Assembly (NCBI GenBank): GCA_963840805.1
Contig: CAWJAJ010000010.1
Location: 235,578-299,577, forward strand
From: CADEEN01 sp963840805
GTDB lineage: Bacteria > Pseudomonadota > Gammaproteobacteria > Burkholderiales > Burkholderiaceae_C
DNA length: 64,000 nt
Direction of reading: 5' to 3'
This document shows, in pieces, positions 50,014 to 58,323 of this stretch. The notes beneath the pieces are model-generated. The model had not been told where the DNA came from. It saw only the letters and a program-made list of their open reading frames with translations, and ran no database searches. The translations under genes and the position numbers were made by a program. How positions within the stretch are numbered: the first letter of the stretch is position 1; each line of letters begins with the position of its first letter.

Positions 50014-50889
50014 TCAATCGCGCTCGCGACCGCCTCGCTCTCGCCCCCGCCCCTTCTCCGGCTCCACGCGCGGATCACGGTGGCACTCGACGCAGTTCTC
50101 GAAGTTCTGGATGCCTTCCTCGACGTGCTCGGCGCGGATCTTTGCCTGCGAGTGTTCGTGGCAGCCGTAGCAGGTGTACCGGCTGTAGTCGTTGTTCTTG
50201 TGGCAGGTCTCGCAGGTGGTCTCGTGGTCCCGATCGAGCACGAAGTACTTGTTGTGATCGAACGTCGCCGGCTTCCAGGCCTCGGTCTTGTGGCAGGACT
50301 GGCAGCTGCCTTTGATCTGGCGATGCAATCGGTCGGTCGGCGCGTTGTGGCAGCTATCGCATCGGTCCAGCTCGGCCTTGGCCAGCAGGGCGTGGTCGAA
50401 GTGCGCGGGCTTCCAGGCCTTGCTCTCGTGGCACTTCGAGCATTCGACCTTGAGACCGCGATGCACGGTGTCCTTCGGCGCTGCGTGGCATGAGGAGCAG
50501 GTGTCACGCACCGCCACCTTCAGCAGATCGTGCGAGAACGGCTTGCGGCTGCGCTTGGTGAGCTTGGGTCCCTGGTGGTCACTGTGGCAGGCCATGCAGT
50601 CCTGCTCGATCAGCTGCTGGTGGAACGAACCCTTGATGGTTCCGCTGGCGATGGGCACGCCTTTCGTCGTCTTCAGGCCGACATCTGCAACCGCATGGCA
50701 CTCGATGCAGCGCCCCGATGACGCCCCCCGCCAGGCCGCGTGGCACGCGAAACAGTCGGTGGCAAGTTCGGCATGCCCCTTGACCAGGGGCCCCGGGCTG
50801 ATCATGAGGTGCGGGTAGACGAAGGCCAGCGCCACGAGCACGAGCAGGTTGAGCGCGATGACGATCAGCAGGACCGGGCGCTTCTTCAC
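50014..50889 (-). CDS. Membrane-anchored decaheme c-type cytochrome (cytochrome c3-like)
   Basis: An intact protein of 291 residues. The N-terminus KKRPVLLIVIALNLLVLVAL is a membrane anchor. Ten CxxCH heme sites follow: CFACH, CIECH, CMACH, CSSCH, CSKCH, CDSCH, CQSCH, CETCH, CYGCH and CVECH, spaced with extra histidines that can act as distal ligands. The C-terminus is highly charged (EPEKGRGRERGGRERD). It starts at a GTG overlapping the stop of the cytochrome b-like gene (GTGA). It should carry electrons in the periplasm, delivered from the membrane partner; the terminal acceptor is unknown. Confidence 0.88.
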   Translation of the reverse strand: MKKRPVLLIVIALNLLVLVALAFVYPHLMISPGPLVKGHAELATDCFACHAAWRGASSGRCIECHAVADVGLKTTKGVPIASGTIKGSFHQQLIEQDCMACHSDHQGPKLTKRSRKPFSHDLLKVAVRDTCSSCHAAPKDTVHRGLKVECSKCHESKAWKPAHFDHALLAKAELDRCDSCHNAPTDRLHRQIKGSCQSCHKTEAWKPATFDHNKYFVLDRDHETTCETCHKNNDYSRYTCYGCHEHSQAKIRAEHVEEGIQNFENCVECHRDPRVEPEKGRGRERGGRERD

Positions 50890-51470
50890 TTCCAGCCCCA
50901 GAACAGGAAGATGGCCACGATGTGGGCCAACGCCAGCACGGTGAAAGCCAGCGTGATCGGGAAGTGCACCACGCGCCATTGCTTGACCACGTCGAAGGTC
51001 AGGCTGTCCCAGTAGAGGCGGTCTTCGAGTTCCTCATCGCTGAGTCCGCGCTCGCGCATGCGCTGGCGGGCTTCCTCCATGCGCCGACGAGAACGATCCA
51101 GCAGAAACTTGCCGGTCAGCCCGCTGCCCACGTTGATCAGCATGGCCCACACGGCGAGCCAGCCGAGGATGGCGTTGAAGTGCACGCCCGCGTGCACCAG
51201 CACCAGCAGCGATCCGACCCACGCCAGCACCTCGTGCCAGCGGAGCAGCTTGGCCGGGTGCCCGCGCTGGATCAGCTTGCGCTTGCGCAGCGAATAGGCG
51301 GTCGACCCGATGATCAGCAAGGTGCCGGGGATGCCGAGCCAGCGGCCGATCCACAGCAGATCGAAGAGATGCAGCAGGCCGTCGAGGGCCAGTGCGACGA
51401 GCGCCAGCGCGGCGAAGCTGCCCAGGAAGGGCAGCACCTCGCGACTGAGGAGTCTGGCAGGCGCGGGCAT
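50886..51470 (-). CDS. Cytochrome b-like membrane protein
   Basis: An intact 194-residue protein with about five hydrophobic segments: FLGSFAALALVALALDGLLH, LGIPGTLLIIGSTAYSL, LAWVGSLLVLVHAGVHFNAI, LAVWAMLINVGSGLTGKFLL and FPITLAFTVLALAHIVAIFL. Paired histidines (RWHEVLAW, VHAGVHF, VHFPITL, LAHIV) could bind b-type heme. A charged loop (RSRRRMEEARQRMRERGLSD) faces one side. The start overlaps the stop of the reductase gene by one base. It probably links the cytoplasmic reductase to the periplasmic decaheme cytochrome. Confidence 0.75.
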   Translation of the reverse strand: MPAPARLLSREVLPFLGSFAALALVALALDGLLHLFDLLWIGRWLGIPGTLLIIGSTAYSLRKRKLIQRGHPAKLLRWHEVLAWVGSLLVLVHAGVHFNAILGWLAVWAMLINVGSGLTGKFLLDRSRRRMEEARQRMRERGLSDEELEDRLYWDSLTFDVVKQWRVVHFPITLAFTVLALAHIVAIFLFWGWK

Positions 51471-52754
51471 CAGGCTTCCAGCACCAGCGGTGACGAGGGA
51501 CGGCCGACGCAGAGCAGGCAGTGGCCCGCCGCGACATCGTGATCCGGTGCGTGCTCGTACCGCACCGCGCCCTCCAGCAATCGGGTCTCGCAACTCCCGC
51601 AGCCGCCAGAGCGACAGCCGGACTCGACCGCGATGCCGTGCCGCTCGGCAAAGTCCAGCAACGACGCGTCCCGTCCGTCCCAGTTCAGCGTGCGGCCGGA
51701 GCGCTGGAACCTCACTTCGACCGCCGCGACGGCCGACGCCGTGACGTCGGGCGCGCCGGGCAGCTTGACGGAGGCCGGGCCGAAATGCCTCGTAGTGGAT
51801 GTCGGCGACCGGCACACCCCACTCGGCCAGTGCCGGCACGAGCGCCTGCATCATCGCGGGAGGCCCGCAGACGTAGAACTGGTGGCGCCCATGCGGCAAC
51901 GTGCGCCGCAGCAGTTCGACGTCCACATGGCCCTGGTGCTGGTAGTCGCGCCCCAGGAGGTCGGACTCGCCCGGACGGCTGTAGACGATGTTCAGACGCA
52001 GCGCCGGGTGCGAGGCGGCGATCTCTTCGAGCTGCTGCTTGAAGGCATGCTCGCCGCTGTTGCGCAGCCCGTAGTAGAGGTGAACCATGCGCTGCGGCTG
52101 CTGGGCGATGCACCAGCGCAGCATGCTCATCATCGGCGTGATGCCGATGCCGCCGCCGATCAGCACCGCGGGCACGCTCGGATCGGGGTCGATGAAGAAG
52201 TGACCGGCCGGAGCCTTCACGCGCAGGATGTCGCCGACCTGAACGTGGTCATGGAAGTGGTTGGACGACAGGCCGGGATCGAACTCGGGATGGTCGGCAG
52301 GAGCAGGCACACGCTTGATCGTTACCCGGTAGTGCGCCGGATCGGGTCGATCCGACAGGGAGTAGCAGCGGGTGATCGCACGCGTGGTCGCTGCCCTGTC
52401 CGCGCTGCGAGGCGTGACATCCAGTGCGAAGGTGAGGAACTGGCCGGGTTTGAACGGAGGCAGCTGCTGGCCGTCGACAGGCTGCAAGTAGAACGAGCAC
52501 TGCGACTGCGCCGCGTCCTCGAGCGCGCGCTGCGCGACGCGGAACTCGCGCCAACCCACCCAGGCCGCATCGGCCTTGACAGGCTTCGCGGTCGGGGTCA
52601 CCGGATGGGCGTTGATACCGGCAGAGCGATGTCGCCAGACCGTCCAGCCGATCCCCGCAGCCAACTGCAAGAGCAGCGCGGCAGAGATTAGGGCCAGCAA
52701 CTCGATGGCAGCCATTGATGTTGGCGCAGATGCGGCGATACCCGACACGTACAT
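51470..52754 (-). CDS. Membrane-anchored NAD(P)H reductase with FNR-type flavin domain and C-terminal [2Fe-2S] ferredoxin
   Basis: About 428 residues. An N-terminal span (LLALISAALLLQLAAGIGWT) anchors the protein. The flavin/NAD domain has PPFKPGQFLTFALDV, RAITRCYSLSDRPD, AVLIGGGIGITPMMSMLRWC and HQFYVCGPPAMMQ. After a frame change near 51790, the ferredoxin domain has GIAVESGCRSGGCGSCETRL and GHCLLCVGRP, the plant-type CxxxxCxxC...C pattern. It heads a three-gene operon with cytochrome b-like and decaheme proteins. Starts at 52754 or 52715 are both possible. Confidence 0.88.
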
Positions 52755-53092
52755 TGCTTGAGCCGATTCTGGGTCGCGGCAGCATTGGCGCCTTGATCGG
52801 CCTCATGGAATGAGTGTAGAATTTAAGTTGAGAAGTAGGGTTAAATGAAAGAGAAGCCATGCACGCCGACCTTCATCATTTCCAGTCTCGCCTCATCGGG
52901 AAGATCGTTCTCGCACCGGTACCGGTGGTCTTCAAGCCTTCGTCTCGATGCCCTTGAGCCTGAACCGATATCCCGGAGAACTGGCCCAGGTGGACGCGCA
53001 ACCGCGGCAGATGACATGAGCTTTGAGCGACCGCTCATGAGAACGCGCCGGCAAGTCTGCTCCTGGCCGATAGCCGCCAATCGCACATGCAC
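52755..53092. other. A/T-richer spacer with a possible small zinc-binding ORF (minus) and promoter (plus)
   Basis: The minus strand can encode SLKAHVICRGCASTWASSPG, YRFRLKGIETKA and, across a frame change near 52930, HRYRCENDLPDEARLEMMKV with GVHGFSFI before a stop at 52841; the cysteines CRGC and RCE could form a zinc site. No clear start is seen. On the plus strand TTGATC (52794) and TAGAAT (52818) are 18 bp apart, a plausible promoter with no convincing gene after it. Confidence 0.3.
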
Positions 53093-53965
53093 TCATTCGA
53101 CCTGCCGCGTGCCGCGACATGCAGGGTACGCAACGCAACCCCAGAACGCGGTCCCCACATTCGCACCCCGCTTGGCGGTACGCATGACCATCGTCTTTGC
53201 GCAAACCGGACACGACGGCGCCGCTGCGGCCGGCGCGACTGCTGCCGCAGCGCCTTCGCGTGAGCCCTGCCCCGAGCCGGGCGACGCCCTCATCGACGCC
53301 CTCGCCTGTTCAATCAACTGCTGCAACGCCGCACCGTCCACCAGCCTGACATTGCGCCCCTGCGCAAACGCGGTGGCGTCCGCGGTGAAGCGGCCCGACG
53401 TGACGACGAAGCCGCCCGCGGCGCCCTTGGCGGCCATCACGCCGTACAGCTCGCGCACCACATCGACGCCCACCTTGAAGGCCTTCCACTGTTTGCACTG
53501 GACGAGGAACTTTTCGTTGCCCTTGGCCAGCACCAGGTCCACCCCGCCGTCGGCGCCACCACCACCGGTTTCGGTAACGCGGTAGTCCTGCAATCGAAAC
53601 GCCTCGCCGACGAGCATCTCAAACTCGCGCCAGCTCATGCCGTCCAGTACGTCGGGCGCGTCGCTCTTGGCGGTATCGGCCAGCAAACGCTGCCGCTCGC
53701 GTCTGCCCAAAGCAGAGACGGCCGCCGCCGCCAAGCACAGGATGGGCACGATGTATTGGCCGCCTGTTGCCAGCCCCCGAAAGATGGCTGCCGACAAGCC
53801 CGTTACCATTTGCCCCGGTGGCCCAATGGGTGCCGGCGGTTGGCCGGCAATCTTGTGCAACACCAGGTACGACACCGCTGCCAGCGCAACGCAAGCCCAC
53901 CACGGCAGCAGCGCGATCAACTCGATCAAGGCCTCACCACCCGTGCGACGCGATTTCCTTGGCAT
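53093..53965 (-). CDS. Membrane-anchored Mrr-like restriction endonuclease with zinc-finger tail
   Basis: An intact 290-residue protein. Two hydrophobic segments at the N-terminus (LIALLPWWACVALAAVSYLV and QYIVPILCLAAAAVSAL) anchor it. The nuclease domain (about residues 105-225) has MSWREFEMLVGEAFRLQDYR, GGGGADGGVDLVLAKGNEKF and LVQCKQWKAFKVGVDVVREL, giving the D...QxK active site of the Mrr family. The C-terminus is a topoisomerase-type zinc ribbon (CPVCAKTMVMRTAKRGAN, FWGCVAYPACRGTRQ). Mrr nucleases cut modified DNA. It lies next to hicAB, suggesting a small defence or stress locus. Confidence 0.85.
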   Translation of the reverse strand: MPRKSRRTGGEALIELIALLPWWACVALAAVSYLVLHKIAGQPPAPIGPPGQMVTGLSAAIFRGLATGGQYIVPILCLAAAAVSALGRRERQRLLADTAKSDAPDVLDGMSWREFEMLVGEAFRLQDYRVTETGGGGADGGVDLVLAKGNEKFLVQCKQWKAFKVGVDVVRELYGVMAAKGAAGGFVVTSGRFTADATAFAQGRNVRLVDGAALQQLIEQARASMRASPGSGQGSREGAAAAVAPAAAAPSCPVCAKTMVMRTAKRGANVGTAFWGCVAYPACRGTRQVE

Positions 53966-54000
53966 GCCTCAGCGTCCCGCCAACGCGCTGCACTGACCGC

Positions 54001-54432
54001 TCATACCGGCTCCAACCCGATCACCAACCGCTGGCCGAGCACACCAATCGCTTCGGCAATGCGCGGCAACTTGGAGCCATAGTGCGGGTCGAGCAGCCGG
54101 CGCACCTCTTTTTCATCGACGCCCAGCTGCTTGGCCAATTGCATCTTGCTGATGCCGGCTTCGCGCATCGACACATACAGCGCTGCCTTGGCAACCGTTT
54201 CAGCCGGCGGAGCCACCAGCCGCTCGCGGCGCCGCACCTTGCTCGGTTCCGGGAAATCGATGCCCTTGATCATGTAGGTGGCGAACACCTCGTCCATCGC
54301 ATCGGCGGCCTGCACCAACGCGTCCTGCTCATCCTCCCCCTGGGTGATCAGTGGCGGCAGGTCGCGACAAGTGACGACATAGCCTCCCTCATCGGCTGGG
54401 GTCAACAACACGGCGTACTGGAAGTGCTTCAT
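54001..54432 (-). CDS. hicB: Type II antitoxin HicB
   Basis: An intact 143-residue antitoxin. The N-terminal HicB fold reads KHFQYAVLLTPADEGGYVVT with CRDLPPLITQGEDEQDALVQ. The C-terminal helix-turn-helix is AGISKMQLAKQLGVDEKEVR followed by RLLDPHYGSKLPRIAEAIGV, which should bind DNA and repress the operon. It starts 12 bp after hicA. The order toxin first, antitoxin second, is usual for hicAB. Confidence 0.9.
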   Translation of the reverse strand: MKHFQYAVLLTPADEGGYVVTCRDLPPLITQGEDEQDALVQAADAMDEVFATYMIKGIDFPEPSKVRRRERLVAPPAETVAKAALYVSMREAGISKMQLAKQLGVDEKEVRRLLDPHYGSKLPRIAEAIGVLGQRLVIGLEPV

Positions 54433-54443
54433 GGTCACGACTC

Positions 54444-54656
54444 TCAAAGATCGCCCGGCTTGATGCCGAGCCGGCTGCTCATGGCGTGGAACGTGCCGGT
54501 CTTCAGTTCGTCCTTCGGGTTGCGGACGATCGTGAATGCGGAACCGTAGTAGAGCGTCTGGTGACTGCCCTTGCCGCGCGAGGCGTCCAACACCACCGCC
54601 ACCCGCCGGGCCTTGCCGCGCGCCTTCGGCTTGCGGATGAACTCGTTTCCGGTCAC
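54444..54656 (-). CDS. hicA: Type II toxin HicA
   Basis: A 70-residue mRNA interferase. The catalytic histidine is in GKGSHQTLYYGSAFTIVRNP, followed by DELKTGTFHAMSSRLGIKPG, the typical HicA C-terminus. The N-terminus (NEFIRKPKARGKARRVAVVL) is slightly different from the usual EliklL-type start. HicA cleaves mRNA during stress and is neutralised by HicB. The palindrome at 54669-54684 lies just upstream. Confidence 0.88.
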   Translation of the reverse strand: MTGNEFIRKPKARGKARRVAVVLDASRGKGSHQTLYYGSAFTIVRNPKDELKTGTFHAMSSRLGIKPGDL

Positions 54657-54659
54657 GAA

Positions 54660-54690
54660 AGTGATTATCGGACGAAAACGTCCGAATTAC
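54660..54690 (-). promoter_or_regulatory. Probable hicAB promoter with palindromic operator
   Basis: CGGACG-AAAA-CGTCCG (54669-54684) is a perfect 6-4-6 inverted repeat. On the minus strand it falls in the spacer before a GATAAT -10 box (about 54663-54668), 17 bp after a weak CTGTAA -35. This is a good place for autorepression by the HicB helix-turn-helix. Confidence 0.5.
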
Positions 54691-54707
54691 AGGCTGAAGC
54701 GCGACGC

Positions 54708-56291
54708 TCAGCGCTCCGCGATGTAGTGCTGCATCGTCACTGCCTCGCCGTAGGGCACGAAGGCGCGCACGCGGGCCTCGAGTTCCTGGTCGGCCACGGT
54801 GGCGCGGGCGCGCTGGTGCAGGTAGTCGGCCCAGGAGGTGACGATGAACCGCTCCACGTACCGCGTCGGATCCGCGAGGTCGCGGTAGGCGCGCCAGAAG
54901 GTCGCGCCGTCGCGCCGTCGCGGTGCACGCAGGCGGCTCAGTTCCTCGAGGAAGGCATCGGCCTCATCGGGCCGGATGCGGTAGGCGATCTCCACCGCCA
55001 CCGGGCCGGCCTCGGGCGCCGGCTCGTGGACGACGAAGACATCGCCCCAGGGCGCGGCCGGTGTCACGTCGTCGGCCTCGCCCATGCGCAGCGGAAACGG
55101 CCGCGCGAGCAGGAGGCCGGCGGCCATGCCGAGCGCCGCCAGGCTGAGTGCGGCCTGCAGCCCGACCAGCCCCGACACCGCGCCCCACAGCGCCGAGCCG
55201 AGCGAGAACGCGCCCAGCGCGCACAGTGCGTGCATCGACGAGGCGCGGGCGCGCACCCAGGGCGGTACGCTGGTCTGCGTCGCGGTGTTGAAGGTCGACA
55301 TCGCCGACATCCACGCCGCGCCGCTGAATGTCAGCGCCACATAGATGGTCCAGATCCACGGCGACCAGGCCGCGACCGCCGTGGCCGCTGCGTAGACGGC
55401 GCAGCCGCTGCCGACGATACCCTCGAGCGAAAAGCGGGCGCGCACGCGGCCCATCACGAGGCCGATCGCGACCGCGCCGACGCCCAGGCAACCCATCAGC
55501 AGGCCGAAGCCCGAGGCGCCCAGGCCGATGCGCTTCTGCCCGATCACCGGCAACAGCGCCCACAGCGCCGAGCCGGTGGCGCTGAAAGCCATGGTGCGCA
55601 GCAGTTGCGCGAAGATGGCCTGTGAATGCCATGCGAAGCGCAAACCGGCCACCATGCCGCCCCACAGGCGCTCGGCCGGCAGGCGCGACGGCGGATGAGG
55701 CCGCGGCGGCCAGCGCCGGATCGACTGCAGCATGGCCAGGGTGCTGAGCGTCGCGATCACGAACACCCAGGGCCCGCCGACATGCGCGAACACGAAGCCG
55801 GCCAGCGACGGCCCGAGCGCGCGCGCACCGTTGTAGGCGATCGACACCACGTTGATGGCCGGTGCCAGTTCGTCGCGCGGCACGCTGTCGGCGATGGTGG
55901 AGTTCCACGCGGGCGTGATCAGCGCCGTCGAACAGCCGGTGACGAAGGTCAGGATCAGCAGCAAGGCCGGGCCGGCCAGGTCGAGCGCCAGCAGCGTGGT
56001 CAGCAGCGCCACGGCCAGCGCCTGCGTCACCAGCGCGGCCAGCATCAGGCGCCGGCGGTCGGTGATGTCGGCCAGCACGCCGGCTGGCAACGAGAGCAGG
56101 AACATCGGCAGGAACACCGCCGTCTGCACCAGTGCCGCCAGGAAGCCCGAGCCGGTGGCCTCGACCATCTCCCAGGTCGCCGCCATGGTCTGCATGGCGT
56201 TGCCGATGAAGTAGATCGCGCCGCCCCCGCACAGGCCGCGAAAGGCGTCGTGACGCAGCGTGTGGCGGATCGTCCCGGAGGCGGCACTCAT
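54708..56291 (-). CDS. MFS transporter with C-terminal antibiotic-monooxygenase-like domain
   Basis: An intact 527-residue protein of the EntS-like MFS_3 class. Twelve hydrophobic segments lie in residues about 20-410. Motifs: SLPAGVLADITDRRRLMLAA (loop 2-3 motif A) and TGCSTALITPAWNSTIADSV. Residues about 430-527 form a ferredoxin-like domain (VEIAYRIRPDEADAFLEELS, RYVERFIVTSWADYLHQRAR) similar to antibiotic biosynthesis monooxygenase folds, as in some MFS_3 members. Siderophore or drug export is plausible. It is divergent from phaC with a 155-bp gap. Confidence 0.88.
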   Translation of the reverse strand: MSAASGTIRHTLRHDAFRGLCGGGAIYFIGNAMQTMAATWEMVEATGSGFLAALVQTAVFLPMFLLSLPAGVLADITDRRRLMLAALVTQALAVALLTTLLALDLAGPALLLILTFVTGCSTALITPAWNSTIADSVPRDELAPAINVVSIAYNGARALGPSLAGFVFAHVGGPWVFVIATLSTLAMLQSIRRWPPRPHPPSRLPAERLWGGMVAGLRFAWHSQAIFAQLLRTMAFSATGSALWALLPVIGQKRIGLGASGFGLLMGCLGVGAVAIGLVMGRVRARFSLEGIVGSGCAVYAAATAVAAWSPWIWTIYVALTFSGAAWMSAMSTFNTATQTSVPPWVRARASSMHALCALGAFSLGSALWGAVSGLVGLQAALSLAALGMAAGLLLARPFPLRMGEADDVTPAAPWGDVFVVHEPAPEAGPVAVEIAYRIRPDEADAFLEELSRLRAPRRRDGATFWRAYRDLADPTRYVERFIVTSWADYLHQRARATVADQELEARVRAFVPYGEAVTMQHYIAER

Positions 56292-56446
56292 CGTGCGGGA
56301 TTATCGAGCGCCGCGAAATGGCCTTTGACAGATGGCCGGTTGCGGGCCTCGTCGACCACCGCCACTGACCCGGACTTGGCATGCATCAATTCGACGGCGC
56401 GGCATGGGTCGCAGAATGACATTCATCGCGACAAGCCTTGCTTGCC

Positions 56447-58248
56447 ATGACACCGATCGCCAAGCCCACGCACGAAAACTCGCTGCGACCGCACGCCTTG
56501 GAGTCGCCGACGCAGCGCCTGGATCGCCTGCTGCACGCCAGTGCGGCGCCGCTGATGGCCGATCTGTCGCCGGTGTCGCTCGGGCTGGCCTGGGCCGATT
56601 GGGCCTGGCACCTGGCGGTGTCGCCCGGGCGGCAGATGGAGCTGGCGGCGCTCGGCCGCCCAACTGGGCCGCGACACCCTGCAGCGCTCGCTGGGCGACG
56701 GCGGCGACGGGCCCACCGGCGACGCCGACGACGACCCGCGCTTTCGCCACGAGGCCTGGGCCCGCTGGCCGTTCAGCGCCTATCGCGCCGGCTTTCGCAA
56801 CACCGAGGCTTTCTGGCGCGAGGCCGCGCACATGCCGGGCATGACCGCACACCATGCCGACATGACGCACTTCTTCGCCCGCCAGTGGCTGGGCATGGTG
56901 GCGCCGGCCAATTGGCTGCCGACCAACCCGGTGGTGCTGCGACGACGTGGCCGTGTCGGACGGCGCGCACCTGGTGCAGGGTGCGAGGCACTGGCTTGCC
57001 GACATCTCCGGCGTGCCCGATGCGCACGATGCCGCCGAGGCCCGGCGTTTCGAGGTCGGCCGCGACGTCGCCATCACGCCCGGCAAGGTGGTGCTGCGCA
57101 ACCGGCTGATCGAGCTGATCCGCTACGCACCGCAGACCGCGACGCGTGCACCCCGAGCCGCTGCTGATCGTGCCTTCGTGGATCATGAAGTACTACATCC
57201 TCGACCTGTCGCCGCACAACTCGCTGGTGCGCTACCTGGTGCAGCAGGGGCACACGGTGTACATGCTGTCGTGGCGCAACCCCGACGCCGCCGACCGCGA
57301 CCTGACGATGGACGACTACCTGCGGCTGGGCGTGCTCGACGCGCTGCGCGCCATCGGCACGCTGCACGGCGCGGCGCAGCCGGTGCACGCGATGGGCTAC
57401 TGCCTGGGCGGCACGCTGCTGGCCATCGCGGCGGCCGCGCTCGGCCGCAAGGCGGCACGCGGGGTATCGACGGCGTCACGGAGCTGCCGCCGCTGCAGTC
57501 GCTGACGCTGCTGGCGGCGCAGACCGACTTCTCCGAGCCCGGCGAACTGGGCCTGTTCATCGACGAGAGCCAGATCGGCTACCTCGACGAGATCACCCGC
57601 GGCACGGGCTACCTCACCGGCGAGCAGATGGCCGGCTCGTTCCAGTTCCTGCACTCGCGCGACCTGGTGTGGACGCGCCGCATGCGCGAGTACCTGATGG
57701 GCGAGCGCGAGCAGCGCAGCGACCTGATGGCCTGGAACGCCGACACCACGCGCATGCCGGCGCGCATGCACCACGAGTACCTGACCGCGCTGTACCTGCA
57801 CAACGCGCTGGCCACCAGCAGTTACCGCGTCGAAGGCCGCGCAGTGTCGCTGGCCGACATCCGCATGCCGGTGTTCATGGTCGGCACCGAACGCGACCAC
57901 ATCTCGCCGTGGCGCTCGGTCTACAAGCTGCACCACCTGTGCGACACCGAGATCACCTTCGTGCTGACCAGCGGCGGCCACAACGCCGGCATCGTCTCGG
58001 AGCCCGGCCACGCCAACCGCAGCTACCGCCTCAATTGCCGGCCTGCGCACGGGCCCTGGATCGAACCCGATCAATGGCTGGACGACGCGCCGCAGCACGA
58101 GGGCTCGTGGTGGCCGGCCTGGCACGAGTGGCTCGCCGCTCGCTCGTCGCGACCGCAGCGGCCGCACCCGTTGCCCACCAAGGCCGTGCTGGACGACGCA
58201 CCGGGCCGCTACGTGCGCCTGCGCTATGCCGAGGACGACGGGCCCTAG
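56447..58248 (+). CDS. phaC: Poly(3-hydroxyalkanoate) synthase, class I-like
   Basis: About 600 residues. PhaC polymerises 3-hydroxyacyl-CoA into storage granules. The N-terminal domain includes RFRHEAWARWPFSAYRAGFR. The alpha/beta-hydrolase core has PLLIVPSWIMKYYILDLSPH and NSLVRYLVQQGHTVYMLSWR. The lipase-like box GYCLGG carries the catalytic Cys, and HISPWRSVYKLHHLCDTEIT and SGGHNAGIVSEPGH the catalytic Asp and His. Frame changes lie near 56660, 56940, 57145 and 57465. No phaA, phaB or phasin gene is nearby, so this may be a secondary synthase. Confidence 0.9.
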
Positions 58249-58323
58249 AGTCTGCGATCCACCGATCGCGCTGTCGCGCGAGCATGATGGGTCCGTCGCG
58301 ACCGATCGCGCCCGGCATCCACC

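Noticed and set aside
52845..53585. Plus-strand open frame after a plausible promoter, antisense to the Mrr-like gene
   Set aside because: Composition is not protein-like and most of it mirrors the well-supported nuclease gene.
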